Below the pieces are notes generated by a model. That model was not told the origin of the DNA. It ran no database searches and was given only the letters and a program-made list of their open reading frames with translations. Below are positions 44,268 to 53,291 of a stretch of 64,000 nt of DNA, piece by piece. Origin of the DNA: Rhizobium skierniewicense (GTDB lineage: Bacteria > Pseudomonadota > Alphaproteobacteria > Rhizobiales > Rhizobiaceae); NCBI RefSeq assembly GCF_014196515.1, contig NZ_JACIDV010000001.1, positions 1 to 64,000 on the forward strand, written 5' to 3'. Within the stretch, counting starts at the first letter, position 1; every line of letters starts with the position of its first letter. Made by a program: the position numbers and the translations under genes.

Positions 44268-45299
44268 TCAGCGGAATGCGATCTGCGTCTTCATCGATTG
44301 CCCCTTGTCGGAAGCGATTTCAAAGGCTTTGAGCGCATCCGACAAAGGCAAGGTATGGGTTATCAAGGGTTTGACGTCGATCAGTCCGCCTTGCATGAGT
44401 TGAACGGCAGTGGCGAATTCCTCGTGAAAGCGGAAGGAACCGCGAAGGTCCAGCTCTTTGGCGGTGATCGCCATCATCGGCAGGGTCATGTCGCCGCCAA
44501 GGCCGAGCTGCATGATAATGCCGCGTGGGCGCAAGGCGTGAATGCCGCTGACGAGCGCAGGCTGCGCGCCCGAGCATTCGTAGAGAATATCGAAATAGCC
44601 CTTGTTCTGGCTGAAGGGCGCCAGACCATCAGGGTTCTCGGAAAGGTTGATCGTGCGGTCCGCGCCGACGGTGCGCGCAAAGCCGAGTGCGCGTTCGGAA
44701 AGATCGGCCGCGACGATTTCGCCGGCACCGGCACGGCGAGCGGCGAGAATGGAGAGCGTGCCGATGGGCCCGCATCCTGTGACCAGAACGCGCTTGCCCA
44801 GCAATTCGCCAGCACGGCGCGTCGCATGCAATGTCACCGACAAAGGTTCAGCCATGGCGGCCTCTCCCGCGCTGAGGCCATGGGCCTTGACGCATTGTTC
44901 TGCTTTGGCAATCAGACGTTCTCTAAACGCGCCCTGGATGTGCGGAAACGGCATCGCAGAGCCATAAAAGCGCATGTTGAAACAATGGTTCTGCATGCCC
45001 TTGAGGCAATATTCGCAGGCACCACAGGGACGCGATGGGGAGATGGCAACGAGATCGCCGATTGCGAGATGGGACACGCCTTCGCCCAGACTGGCTATAT
45101 GGCCGGACACTTCATGACCCAGGATCATCGGCTCCTTGAGGCGCACGGTGCCGAAGCCACCATGGGCGTAGTAATGCAAGTCGGAGCCGCAAATACCTCC
45201 GCTGGCAAGACGTATCTCGACCTCGCCGGGACCGGGGGCCTCGACGGTCGCCTCGTCGATCCGCAAATCTTTCGGAGCGTGAATAACAAGTGCTTTCAT
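44268..45299 (-). CDS. idnD: Zinc-dependent L-idonate 5-dehydrogenase-like enzyme
   Basis: 343 residues from ATG 45299; a longer frame to 45365 runs into the upstream gene. Catalytic-zinc region GGICGSDLHYYAHGG and GHEVSGH, structural zinc cluster CGACEYCLKGMQNHC, NAD site VTGCGPIGTLSIL. The HYYAHGG and MRFYGSAM segments are characteristic of the IdnD group. Spaced 32 bp from the SDR gene in a leftward operon starting at 46257. Confidence 0.85.
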   Translation of the reverse strand: MKALVIHAPKDLRIDEATVEAPGPGEVEIRLASGGICGSDLHYYAHGGFGTVRLKEPMILGHEVSGHIASLGEGVSHLAIGDLVAISPSRPCGACEYCLKGMQNHCFNMRFYGSAMPFPHIQGAFRERLIAKAEQCVKAHGLSAGEAAMAEPLSVTLHATRRAGELLGKRVLVTGCGPIGTLSILAARRAGAGEIVAADLSERALGFARTVGADRTINLSENPDGLAPFSQNKGYFDILYECSGAQPALVSGIHALRPRGIIMQLGLGGDMTLPMMAITAKELDLRGSFRFHEEFATAVQLMQGGLIDVKPLITHTLPLSDALKAFEIASDKGQSMKTQIAFR

Positions 45300-45309
45300 C
45301 TGATGTCTC

Positions 45310-46257
45310 TCACAAAACCGGGGTCGGCAAGGGGCGGCCTTCGAAGTGGGCCGACAGATTGTCATAGACGAGCGCGCCCATCGCCTTACGCGTCTCGACC
45401 GTACCGGATGCCATATGCGGCTGCAACAACACGTTGTCGAGTGCCACGAAACGGGGGTTCAGTTTTGGCTCGCCTTCGAAAACATCGAGCGCTGCGGAGC
45501 CGAGTGCCTTGTTCTCGAGCGCGTCCAGCAGAGCATCCTCGTCTATATTGGATGCCCGTGAAATATTGATCAACATGCCCTGCGGCCCGAGCGCTTCGAT
45601 CACATTACGACTGACGATGTGGCGTGTCGCGCTGGATGCCGAAAGGGTAACAAACAGAAAATCGGAGCGTGCGGCCAGTTCGGTCGGGTCAGCGATGAAC
45701 GTCCAGTCTTTGGTGAAGTCTTTTGGGCCTGTCGAGCTGTAGGCAATATCCATGTCGAAGCCGGAAAGTCGCCTGGCGACTTCAAACCCGATACGCCCCA
45801 GGCCGAGGATGCCCACGCGCCTGCCGTGAACGCGCGACTTCAAGGGATAAAGGCCCTTCGTTGCCCAGTCGCCGCTCCTGACCCAGGCTTCGCCACCCAT
45901 CATCCCACGCGCCTGCGCCAGCATCATGCCCACGCCAAGGTCCGCTACATCCTTGGTCAGAACGTCGGGCGTATTGGTGACGCGGATGCCGCGTTCGCGG
46001 GCAGCGTTCAAGTCCACCGCATCATAGCCAACGCCATATACGCTGATGATTTCCAGTTTCGGCAGAGCCTCGATCATGGCGCGATTGGCGCCCAGTTCTC
46101 CGCGGGTCGCAATGCCCCGGATTGCCGCACCATTGCTGCTTAAAAACGAAGCCTTTTCAGTGGCTTCGAAATAGCGGTGCATGGTGAAGCCGGCGTTCAG
46201 ACGCTCTTCGTCCCATGCCGGATAGGGGCCGACTTGAAGAATTTCGATTTTGCTCAC
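45310..46257 (-). CDS. D-2-hydroxyacid dehydrogenase (glyoxylate/hydroxypyruvate reductase-like)
   Basis: 315 residues from GTG 46257, with GGAGGAG eight bases upstream. NAD-binding GLGRIGFEVARRL, catalytic Arg in INISRASNIDEDAL, and His in QPHMASGT; Ala-Ser replaces the more usual GSAT pattern. Reduces 2-keto acids such as 2-ketogluconate, glyoxylate or hydroxypyruvate. First gene of the leftward sugar-acid operon, divergent from the importer and controlled by the same operators. Confidence 0.9.
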   Translation of the reverse strand: MSKIEILQVGPYPAWDEERLNAGFTMHRYFEATEKASFLSSNGAAIRGIATRGELGANRAMIEALPKLEIISVYGVGYDAVDLNAARERGIRVTNTPDVLTKDVADLGVGMMLAQARGMMGGEAWVRSGDWATKGLYPLKSRVHGRRVGILGLGRIGFEVARRLSGFDMDIAYSSTGPKDFTKDWTFIADPTELAARSDFLFVTLSASSATRHIVSRNVIEALGPQGMLINISRASNIDEDALLDALENKALGSAALDVFEGEPKLNPRFVALDNVLLQPHMASGTVETRKAMGALVYDNLSAHFEGRPLPTPVL

Positions 46258-46276
46258 GACATCTCCTCCGATGCGT

Positions 46277-46290
46277 TGTTATCGATAACA
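46277..46290. promoter_or_regulatory. LacI-type operator 1 (perfect palindrome)
   Basis: TGTTATCGATAACA, a perfect 14-bp palindrome 19 bp ahead of the GTG at 46257. It fits the TGTTA-N4-TAACA pattern of GntR/IdnR-type LacI regulators. Confidence 0.75.
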
Positions 46291-46398
46291 TAGGTTTGTG
46301 CAATGTCGTTGTCCAGTCCGAATTTGAGATTTGTCAGACCACCTGACGGACCCGGAATGAGACGTCCGGATAACTTTCAAAATGAAACTTGACTTTTA

Positions 46399-46412
46399 TG
46401 TTATCGATATCA
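46399..46412. promoter_or_regulatory. LacI-type operator 2
   Basis: TGTTATCGATATCA differs from operator 1 at one position. It lies 32 bp before the ATPase start at 46445, on the other side of the divergent promoter region. Two sites 122 bp apart centre to centre would allow joint repression or looping. Confidence 0.7.
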
Positions 46413-46444
46413 TAGCCTCGGATATCAGGCTTTGGGAGGAGCGA

Positions 46445-47941
46445 ATGGAAGCGGAAAAATTCCTGGAATTTCGTTCCGTGTCGAAGGAGTTCGGCGGCAC
46501 GAAGGCAATCACCGATGTTTCCCTTGAGTTGAAACGCGGAGAGATTCTGGCGCTTCTGGGGGAGAACGGCGCGGGCAAATCGACGCTGATCAAGACGTTG
46601 GCCGGTATCTACAAACCCGATGCCGGCGAAATCCTGTTTCGCGGCGTGCCCTATCATCATCGTCCACCCAAGCCCAACCAGCGCCAGCCGGTCGCGTTCA
46701 TTCATCAGGATCTCGGTCTCATCGAGTGGATGACGGTGGCCGAAAATGTCGGGCTGGCACAGGGCTTTTCCATGCGCCGCCAACTGATCGATTGGAAGAC
46801 GACCGCAAAGCGTACCGCTGACGCCTTGAAACTGGTTGGCTGTGATTTCGATCCGACAACGCGTGTTCAGAACCTGACGCGAACCGAAAAATCGCTTGTC
46901 GCAATCGCTAGGGCCCTGGCTGTCGAGGCAGACGTGCTCGTGCTGGATGAGCCGACTGCCAGTCTTCCGGCAGACGAGGTTGAGCGGCTGTTCAATGCCA
47001 TCAGGCCTTTGAAAGAGCGTGGGGTCGCGATGATCTACGTTTCTCACCGGCTCGATGAAATCTTCCGTATTGCTGACCGGGTTGCCGTCCTGCGCGATGG
47101 TCTTCTCGTGGGTGAAACAGCTGTTACCGATACCAACCCCGACGAACTCATTCGCATGATCGTCGGTCGAAAGGCCGACCAGCTTTTTGTAAAGGCGCAC
47201 ACCGCGCCGGGTGAAACTCTGGTTACCGTGGAAAAGCTGACGTGCCGTGGCGCCGGGCCGGTTTCCTTTGCTTTGCGACAGGGTGAACTTCTGGGCCTGG
47301 TGGGCCTGCGCGGTGCCGGTCAGGAACTGATCGGCCGGGCGTTGTTCGGCGTCGAACCGGCGACCGGTCAGGTCACGATCCGTGGCAAGACGCCCGATCT
47401 TCGCAGCCCTGAAACGGCGATCGCATCCGGCATTGGGTTGATCGCGCGTGATCGAACGGAGGAATCCGTGGCCATGTCACTCTCGCTGCGAGAAAACACC
47501 TTTCTCAATCCGGGTGCGTCTGGCAGGCCCCTGTTGAATTTTCTGTCGCCTTCGAAAGAGGCCGATCTGGCATGGTCTATTGGTGAGAAAGTCGGTCTTC
47601 GGCCCAATGAACAGTCATTGGCAATCGAGGCGCTTTCGGGTGGCAACCAGCAAAAGGTCGTCGTCGGGCGCTGGCTGGCGACGGGCCGCAAACTGCTCAT
47701 TGCGGAAGACCCGACAGCCGGTGTCGATGTCGGTGCCAAAGCCGATATCTACCGATTGATTGCGGCTGCGGTAGAGGAGGGGCTCGCCGTGATCGTCATC
47801 TCGACGGATTTCGAGGAAATTGCCCATATCTGCCACCGGGCGCTTGTCTTTTCGCGCGGACAAATCGTGCGGGAATTGACCGGCGACGCATTGACCACAT
47901 CCGCTGTCATTGCTGCAGCATCCGCCTCCGAAGCGGCCTGA
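46445..47941 (+). CDS. Sugar ABC transporter ATP-binding protein
   Basis: 498 residues from ATG 46445 (GGGAGGAG upstream); an upstream in-frame start would run through operator 2. First domain: Walker A GENGAGKST (39-47), VLVLDEPT, and an unusual signature LTRTEKSLVAIARAL in place of LSGGQ-type sequence. Second domain: degenerate Walker A, signature LSGGNQQKVVVGRW and IAEDPTAGVDVG. The weak first signature is common in this two-domain class. Works with the permease at 47959 and the binding protein at 49072, probably for a sugar acid. Confidence 0.92.
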   Translation: MEAEKFLEFRSVSKEFGGTKAITDVSLELKRGEILALLGENGAGKSTLIKTLAGIYKPDAGEILFRGVPYHHRPPKPNQRQPVAFIHQDLGLIEWMTVAENVGLAQGFSMRRQLIDWKTTAKRTADALKLVGCDFDPTTRVQNLTRTEKSLVAIARALAVEADVLVLDEPTASLPADEVERLFNAIRPLKERGVAMIYVSHRLDEIFRIADRVAVLRDGLLVGETAVTDTNPDELIRMIVGRKADQLFVKAHTAPGETLVTVEKLTCRGAGPVSFALRQGELLGLVGLRGAGQELIGRALFGVEPATGQVTIRGKTPDLRSPETAIASGIGLIARDRTEESVAMSLSLRENTFLNPGASGRPLLNFLSPSKEADLAWSIGEKVGLRPNEQSLAIEALSGGNQQKVVVGRWLATGRKLLIAEDPTAGVDVGAKADIYRLIAAAVEEGLAVIVISTDFEEIAHICHRALVFSRGQIVRELTGDALTTSAVIAAASASEAA

Positions 47942-47958
47942 TTATCTGGAGAACGAAG

Positions 47959-49026
47959 ATGCAATCCATCCAGTCCACCGCACTTGAGCCAACGAAAGCG
48001 GAGTTAAAGGGCCTGTCGACCGGCGATAGACTGCGGCGCTTTTTGCCGGTCTACGGTCTGGTGATCCTGACGGTTTTATTGATCTTGATCTTTTCCGTGA
48101 TGCTGCCGGATACGTTCCCGACAGCGCTCAACCTTCGCTCGATCATCGCCAACAAGACGATCATCGCCATCCTGTCGCTTGCGGCGATGATCCCCATGGC
48201 CTGCGGGCGTATCGATCTCACCATCGGCTACGGCATCGTTCTCTGGCACATTCTCGCAATTAGCCTCCAGACGATGTACGGTTTTCCATGGCCCATTGCC
48301 GTGCTGACCGTGTTGATCCTGGGTGGCTTGACCGGTCTGTTGAACGGCGTGCTGGTGGAGATCGCCAAGATCGACAGCTTCATCGCGACGCTTGGCACCG
48401 GGACGGTCATTTATGCGATTGCGCTTTGGCACACCGGCGGTCGCCAGGTCGTGGGTGTTTTGCCGGATGGCTTCCTGGCTTTGAACGGCACCTTCGTCCT
48501 GGGTCTGCCTATCACCGGCTTTTACGTGGCTGCGCTTGCGCTGGTCATGTGGGTCGTCCTCGAATATCTGCCGATTGGCCGCTACACCTATGCCATCGGG
48601 GCAAATCCGAAGGCTGCGGCACTGAACGGGATTCCGGTGCGCCGCTTCGTGGTAAGTGCCTTCGTCATCTCCGGCCTGCTGTCAGCTCTGGCCGGTGTTC
48701 TGCTGGCATCGCGGTTGCGGATCGGACAGGCCAGTGTCGGGCTTGAATATCTCTTGCCGGCCCTGGTCGGCGCCTTCCTGGGTTCGACCACCATCAAGCC
48801 CGGGCGCGTTAACGTTTGGGGCACGATGATCGGCGTCATCATTCTGGCCGTTGGCATCGCCGGTATCCAGCAATTCGGTGGTTCGTTCTTTGTCGAACCC
48901 CTGTTCAACGGCGTCACGCTGCTCGTTGCCATCGGTATTGCCGGTTATGCCCAGCGGCGCCGAGGCGTGGCGGGCCTCATGAAGCCGAAAGGCATGCCCG
49001 AAAAGACGCTCGAAGAAAAAACCTGA
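47959..49026 (+). CDS. Sugar ABC transporter permease
   Basis: 355 residues, about ten membrane spans, with the conserved CGRIDLTIGYGIVLWH (equivalent to the GEIDLSVG motif) and YTYAIGANPKAAALNGIPV. A polar N-terminal tail of some 30 residues precedes the first span. Starts 17 bp after the ATPase gene. Confidence 0.92.
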   Translation: MQSIQSTALEPTKAELKGLSTGDRLRRFLPVYGLVILTVLLILIFSVMLPDTFPTALNLRSIIANKTIIAILSLAAMIPMACGRIDLTIGYGIVLWHILAISLQTMYGFPWPIAVLTVLILGGLTGLLNGVLVEIAKIDSFIATLGTGTVIYAIALWHTGGRQVVGVLPDGFLALNGTFVLGLPITGFYVAALALVMWVVLEYLPIGRYTYAIGANPKAAALNGIPVRRFVVSAFVISGLLSALAGVLLASRLRIGQASVGLEYLLPALVGAFLGSTTIKPGRVNVWGTMIGVIILAVGIAGIQQFGGSFFVEPLFNGVTLLVAIGIAGYAQRRRGVAGLMKPKGMPEKTLEEKT

Positions 49027-49071
49027 GTGCATGCATCGTCGAAAACAGTGATTTCAATGGGAGGAAATACC

Positions 49072-50172
49072 ATGAGACGCAGACAGTTACTCGCAAGCGC
49101 AGCATCCGCCGTGTTCGCCATCGTCATAGCCGGTCCGGCCTTTGCTGATGCAATGACCGACGCCAGGGCCGTCGTTGCCAAATATGCCAGCAAGGTCGAG
49201 AAATGGGATGGCCCGACGACCGGGCCAAAGGCGGCGGCCGACAAGTCGGTGGTCATCGTTGCGGCGGACATGAAGAACGGTGGCATTCTGGGCGTCGTCA
49301 ACGGCATCGAAGAAGCTGCGAAGGCCATCGGCTGGAAAGTCAACGTGCTGGACAGCGCCGGTTCTGTCGAAGGCCGGACGGCCTCGTTCGGACAGGCGCT
49401 GACGCTGAAGCCGAACGGTATCATCATTGCCGGTTTCGATGCGGTCGAGCAGAAACCTGCCATGGCAGAAGCCAAGAAGGCCAATATTCCGATGGTGGCC
49501 TGGCATGCGGCACCTGCCGTTGGCCCGGTCGATGAGGTCGGCGTTTTCGCCAATGTCACGACGGATGCGATGGAAGTGTCCAAGGCCGCCGCCGATTACG
49601 CTTTCGTTGATGCGGGTGGCAAGCCCGGCGTGGTGATCTTTACCGATTCGACCTATGCCATCGCCATTGCCAAGGCCGACAAGATGAAAGCGGAAATCGA
49701 AGCGCTTGGCGGCACCGTGCTCGAATATGTCGATACGCCCATTGCCGAGACCTCTCAGCGCATGCCGCAGCTGACCACGACGCTGTTGCAAAAATACGGG
49801 GAGAAGTGGACGCATTCACTGGCGATCAACGACATCTATTTCGATTTCATGGGCCCTGCTTTGTCATCTGCTGGCATTCCGGGCGACGGAGCGCCCAAGA
49901 GCGTGGCGGCCGGGGATGGTTCGGAAAGTGCCTATCAGCGCATCCGTGCCAAGCAGTACCAATCGGTTACGGTGGCAGAACCTCTCAACCTTCAGGGCTG
50001 GCAACTGGTCGATGAGCTCAACCGCGCCTTTTCGGGTGAAAAGTGGTCTGGATACGTATCGCCATTGCATGTCGTGACCGTCGACAATGTCGAGTTCGAC
50101 GGCGGACCGAAGAACTCGTTTGATCCGGATAATGGCTATCGCGACGCCTACAAGGCAATCTGGAGCAAATAA
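49072..50172 (+). CDS. Sugar ABC transporter periplasmic binding protein
   Basis: 366 residues from ATG 49072 (GGGAGGAAATACC upstream). Signal peptide MRRRQLLASAASAVFAIVIA with cleavage near AFA. Type I sugar-binding fold: VIVAADMKNGGILGVVNGIE, IIAGFDAVEQKPAM, VAEPLNLQGWQLVDELN. It differs strongly from the binding protein of the first cassette, so the ligand is probably different; genes around it suggest a sugar acid. Confidence 0.92.
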   Translation: MRRRQLLASAASAVFAIVIAGPAFADAMTDARAVVAKYASKVEKWDGPTTGPKAAADKSVVIVAADMKNGGILGVVNGIEEAAKAIGWKVNVLDSAGSVEGRTASFGQALTLKPNGIIIAGFDAVEQKPAMAEAKKANIPMVAWHAAPAVGPVDEVGVFANVTTDAMEVSKAAADYAFVDAGGKPGVVIFTDSTYAIAIAKADKMKAEIEALGGTVLEYVDTPIAETSQRMPQLTTTLLQKYGEKWTHSLAINDIYFDFMGPALSSAGIPGDGAPKSVAAGDGSESAYQRIRAKQYQSVTVAEPLNLQGWQLVDELNRAFSGEKWSGYVSPLHVVTVDNVEFDGGPKNSFDPDNGYRDAYKAIWSK

Positions 50173-50182
50173 AATCAGCGGA

Positions 50183-50215
50183 CGGTTGGTGTGCGGCCTT
50201 GCTGCAGACCAACCG
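50183..50215 (+). terminator. Hairpin after binding-protein gene
   Basis: CGGTTGGT (50183-50190) pairs with ACCAACCG (50208-50215), loop 17 bases, no T-run. Probably an mRNA stabiliser or weak attenuator within the operon, as after the first binding-protein gene. Confidence 0.5.
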
Positions 50216-50263
50216 ATCGTTATCTTTGCGCAAAGTCTAAACAAGAGAGAAGGCGCCGATCAG

Positions 50264-51169
50264 ATGTCATTCTTCGAAGTCGAAGACCCGGTCTTTTCCA
50301 CGTTCGTGCTGGGGAATGCGCCACTCAAGAAACTTGGCACCGGCTTTGATTGGGTCGAAGGGCCGGTCTGGTTCGGAGATCATGATTGTCTCCTGTTTTC
50401 CGATATTCCCAACAACCGCATCATGCGCTGGAGCCCGTCTGCTGGCGTTTCCGTTTTTCGCGAGCCCTCGAATTTTTCGAATGGCCATACGCGTGACGGG
50501 CAAGGCAGGCTGGTCAGCTGCGAGCATGGCACGCGGCGGGTTTCACGGACGGAACATGACGGGACGATCACGGTCATTGCCGACAGCTATCAAGGGAAAC
50601 GGCTCAACTCCCCCAATGATGTGATCGTGGCGTCGGATGGTGCCATCTGGTTTTCCGATCCACATTACGGCATTTCGACCGACTATGAGGGCTTCCGCGC
50701 AGAGCAGGAGCTGCCTTGCAACGTGTATCGTGTCGATCCCCTGTCAGGCGAAATCTGTGCGGTCCTGACGGATTTCAACTGCCCGAACGGTCTCGCCTTC
50801 AGCCCTGACGAGACGCGCCTCTATGTGGCTGACACCGGCCGGATGTTCTCCGATGACCCACGTCATATCCGCGTGTTCAACGTTGACGCGGGCTGGGGTT
50901 TGAGCGGCGGTGGCGTTTTTCACTCCATCGAGCCAGGCAGCGCGGATGGAATGCGTGTCGATGTGGCAGGCAATCTCTGGTCGTCTGCTGCCGATGGCGT
51001 CCACTGCATTGCGCCGGATGGGCGTCGGCTCGGCAAAATACTGGTGCCAGAGACCGTTTCCAACGTGTGTTTCGGCGGGCGGAACGGACATAGGCTGTTT
51101 ATCACCGCGACCACGTCGATCTATTCGGTGTCACTTGCCATTCGCGGCCATACGCGCGGGCGTCACTAA
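50264..51169 (+). CDS. SMP-30/gluconolactonase family lactonase
   Basis: 301 residues from ATG 50264; a long upstream extension overlaps the binding-protein gene. Six-bladed propeller motifs: FDWVEGPVWF (metal-binding Glu), RMLNSPND-like KRLNSPNDVIVASDG, NCPNGLAFSPDETRLYVADT and DGMRVDVAGNLW. The family opens sugar lactones with a divalent metal. It would convert the lactone made by a sugar dehydrogenase to the acid handled by the leftward operon. Confidence 0.9.
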   Translation: MSFFEVEDPVFSTFVLGNAPLKKLGTGFDWVEGPVWFGDHDCLLFSDIPNNRIMRWSPSAGVSVFREPSNFSNGHTRDGQGRLVSCEHGTRRVSRTEHDGTITVIADSYQGKRLNSPNDVIVASDGAIWFSDPHYGISTDYEGFRAEQELPCNVYRVDPLSGEICAVLTDFNCPNGLAFSPDETRLYVADTGRMFSDDPRHIRVFNVDAGWGLSGGGVFHSIEPGSADGMRVDVAGNLWSSAADGVHCIAPDGRRLGKILVPETVSNVCFGGRNGHRLFITATTSIYSVSLAIRGHTRGRH

Positions 51170-51207
51170 GACCGCAGGTGCGGCAACGAAGAGTGGGGTA
51201 GGGGTGC

Positions 51208-52218
51208 ATGCCAAACGACAGGACGCCGACGATGGCCGATATCGCGCGCGCGACAGGCGTGTCACCGATGACCGTCTCTCGCGCTTTCAAGGCGGGTGGC
51301 CTGGTCAATACCGAAACCCGTGACGCCATCTTGAAGGCGGCGGAAGAGCTCGGTTATGTCTTCGATTCCACAGCGTCGAATCTTCGCTCGAAAAAAACCG
51401 ACTTTATCGCCGTCACGATACCGTCGATCAACAACGCCAATTTTGCAGATACGGTTGGCGGATTGTCCGATGTGCTGAGCGCGCAAGGTTTTCAGATCCT
51501 GCTTGGTTACACCAATTACGACATGCAGGAGGAAGAGCGCCTGATCGAGAATCTTCTGCGCCGTAAACCGCAGGCAATTGCCGTGACAGGTGGAAAGCAT
51601 ACGCGACGCGCACAAAAATTACTGGAGAATGCCAATATCCCGGTCATCGAAACCTGGGATGTCCCGGCAGAGCCAATTGGCCATTATGTCGGCTTTTCAA
51701 ACGCGGATGCCGTGCGCAGCATGGTCGATCACTTCATAGAGGTTGGATATCGCCGCATCGCCTTTATCGGCGGCGATGCCAGCCGAGATACACGCGGCAC
51801 CAACCGCCGCCACGGCTTCATCTCGGCATTGCGCGACCACGGGCTTGATCCCTTCCGGCTGATCGACGCAGGCCCGCCGCCGATTTCCATGCGGGAAGGC
51901 GCCAATGCCATGGCACGGCTTCTGGACGAATTTCGCGATACCGAGGCGGTGATCTGTGTCTCCGACCTCTCCGCCTTCGGGGCTTTGACAGAATGTCAGC
52001 GCCGGGAAATCTCAGTACCGGAGCAAATCGCCATCGGCGGGTTCGGCGACTACGAGATCGGCGGTATTTCGGTCCCAGCGCTCACCACCATCAATGCACA
52101 CGCCCGCATGATTGGTGAGCGGACGGGGTCCCTTATCCTTGACCTCTTGTCGGGCAAGGACAGCGTTCCGCACGTAACCATTCAGCCGCAGCTGATTGTT
52201 CGGGAAAGCAGCTTGTAG
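51208..52218 (+). CDS. LacI-family transcriptional regulator (GntR/IdnR type)
   Basis: 336 residues. N-terminal helix-turn-helix MADIARATGVSPMTVSRAFK (about residues 10-29), hinge near RSKKTDFIAV, then a sugar-binding domain with VICVSDLSAFGALTECQRR and GGFGDYEIGG. Resembles gluconate-type repressors. It is the last gene of the importer operon and the obvious candidate to bind the palindromes at 46277 and 46399. Confidence 0.9.
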   Translation: MPNDRTPTMADIARATGVSPMTVSRAFKAGGLVNTETRDAILKAAEELGYVFDSTASNLRSKKTDFIAVTIPSINNANFADTVGGLSDVLSAQGFQILLGYTNYDMQEEERLIENLLRRKPQAIAVTGGKHTRRAQKLLENANIPVIETWDVPAEPIGHYVGFSNADAVRSMVDHFIEVGYRRIAFIGGDASRDTRGTNRRHGFISALRDHGLDPFRLIDAGPPPISMREGANAMARLLDEFRDTEAVICVSDLSAFGALTECQRREISVPEQIAIGGFGDYEIGGISVPALTTINAHARMIGERTGSLILDLLSGKDSVPHVTIQPQLIVRESSL

Positions 52219-52289
52219 GTGGTCGTCCCGTAGCGCCGTGATTCAATGGGATTCAATTGCAGAACGCGCCCCTTGAACAAGGAAGCGCT

Positions 52290-53006
52290 TCAGGCGGGAT
52301 GAGGTGGCTGATGTGCAATGAAGACTGAGCTTGCGTCGCTGACGATTTCGACATGGAGATAGGCGGATTGGCCGGCTTTGACGCTATCGCCGTTCAGGAT
52401 CGCAGCGACGATGGTCGCATGTTCCTCATAGGATTTGGCAAGGCGCCCGGGCAGGCGGAATTGGGCACGGCGGAAGGGGGCGAGACGCGCGCGCGTCTGC
52501 ATGACCATGTCCGCAATGTGATCGTTATGAGCGCCCCGATAGAGGCGGTTGTGAAATTCGATGTTGTAGGTCGCATAATCTTCGTCCGCTTCGGCAGAAA
52601 CGATATGCTTCGACTGGTGATGCTCGACTTCCAATAAATGCCGTTCTTCCGCTGTCATCCGTTCCGCACATAGCCGAGCGCAGATCGCCTCCAGTTCGGC
52701 CATCGCCTCGAACATGGAATGCAGATAGACACCGGTCACGTTGGTGACGACCGCGCTGCGGTTCGGTTCGCGCTCAACGAGACCCATCGCGCCCAGCTCT
52801 CTCAAAGCTTCGCGTACCGGTGTTCTGGAGACTTCGAAACGGGCAGCCAAAGACCCTTCGTCCAGTTTCGTTCCGGGCGGCACTTTGCCGGTGACGATCA
52901 TGTCGGCAATCGAGCGCGTCATCTGCTCGACGGTGGTTCCGGTTCGAATGACCTCTTTGCGTCTGATCTGTTTCACGAGATTCGCCTGCCTTCCCTCTGG
53001 GCACAC
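52290..53006 (-). CDS. GntR-family regulator, FCD subfamily
   Basis: 238 residues from GTG 53006; GTG 52976 is an alternative. Winged helix-turn-helix LDEGSLAARFEVSRTPVREA, then an FCD helical ligand domain with metal-type residues (EFHNRLYRGAHN, HATIVAAIL). Divergent from the cyanuric acid operon; it probably represses this operon until a pathway metabolite binds. Confidence 0.88.
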   Translation of the reverse strand: MCPEGRQANLVKQIRRKEVIRTGTTVEQMTRSIADMIVTGKVPPGTKLDEGSLAARFEVSRTPVREALRELGAMGLVEREPNRSAVVTNVTGVYLHSMFEAMAELEAICARLCAERMTAEERHLLEVEHHQSKHIVSAEADEDYATYNIEFHNRLYRGAHNDHIADMVMQTRARLAPFRRAQFRLPGRLAKSYEEHATIVAAILNGDSVKAGQSAYLHVEIVSDASSVFIAHQPPHPA

Positions 53007-53160
53007 ACATGAAGCCCGCTACCTGAGATGTCAAATCTGATCCGGGCATCGACGAGGTTGCACGCAAAACCAAACCAGTTCGGCGCATTGGGCGCCCAGG
53101 TTTTTGCGGCGCGTTGAACCAGGGCGGCGCCTAATTATTCATCTTCGACCATGATTAATC

Positions 53161-53264
53161 TGTATGCACTTTTTGCATTCGGAGCAATCTATAGAAATTT
53201 ATCCATCAATTTCAGGTATTTGGATTCTGGCACGCACATTGCATGCACTTTTATGCGTATGCAA
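53161..53264. promoter_or_regulatory. Promoter/operator region of the cyanuric acid operon
   Basis: Contains ATGCA-N5-TGCAT (53164-53178) and the longer inverted repeat TTGCAT-N14-ATGCAA (53239-53264), both between the divergent GntR gene and the binding-protein gene. Either could be the regulator's operator. The region is AT-rich compared with its surroundings. Confidence 0.5.
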
Positions 53265-53291
53265 TTCGCCGTAGCCCCAGGGAGCATCTCG

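Noticed and set aside
44298-45569. 423-codon rightward frame across the idonate dehydrogenase
   Set aside because: Shadow of two real leftward genes with complete motifs.
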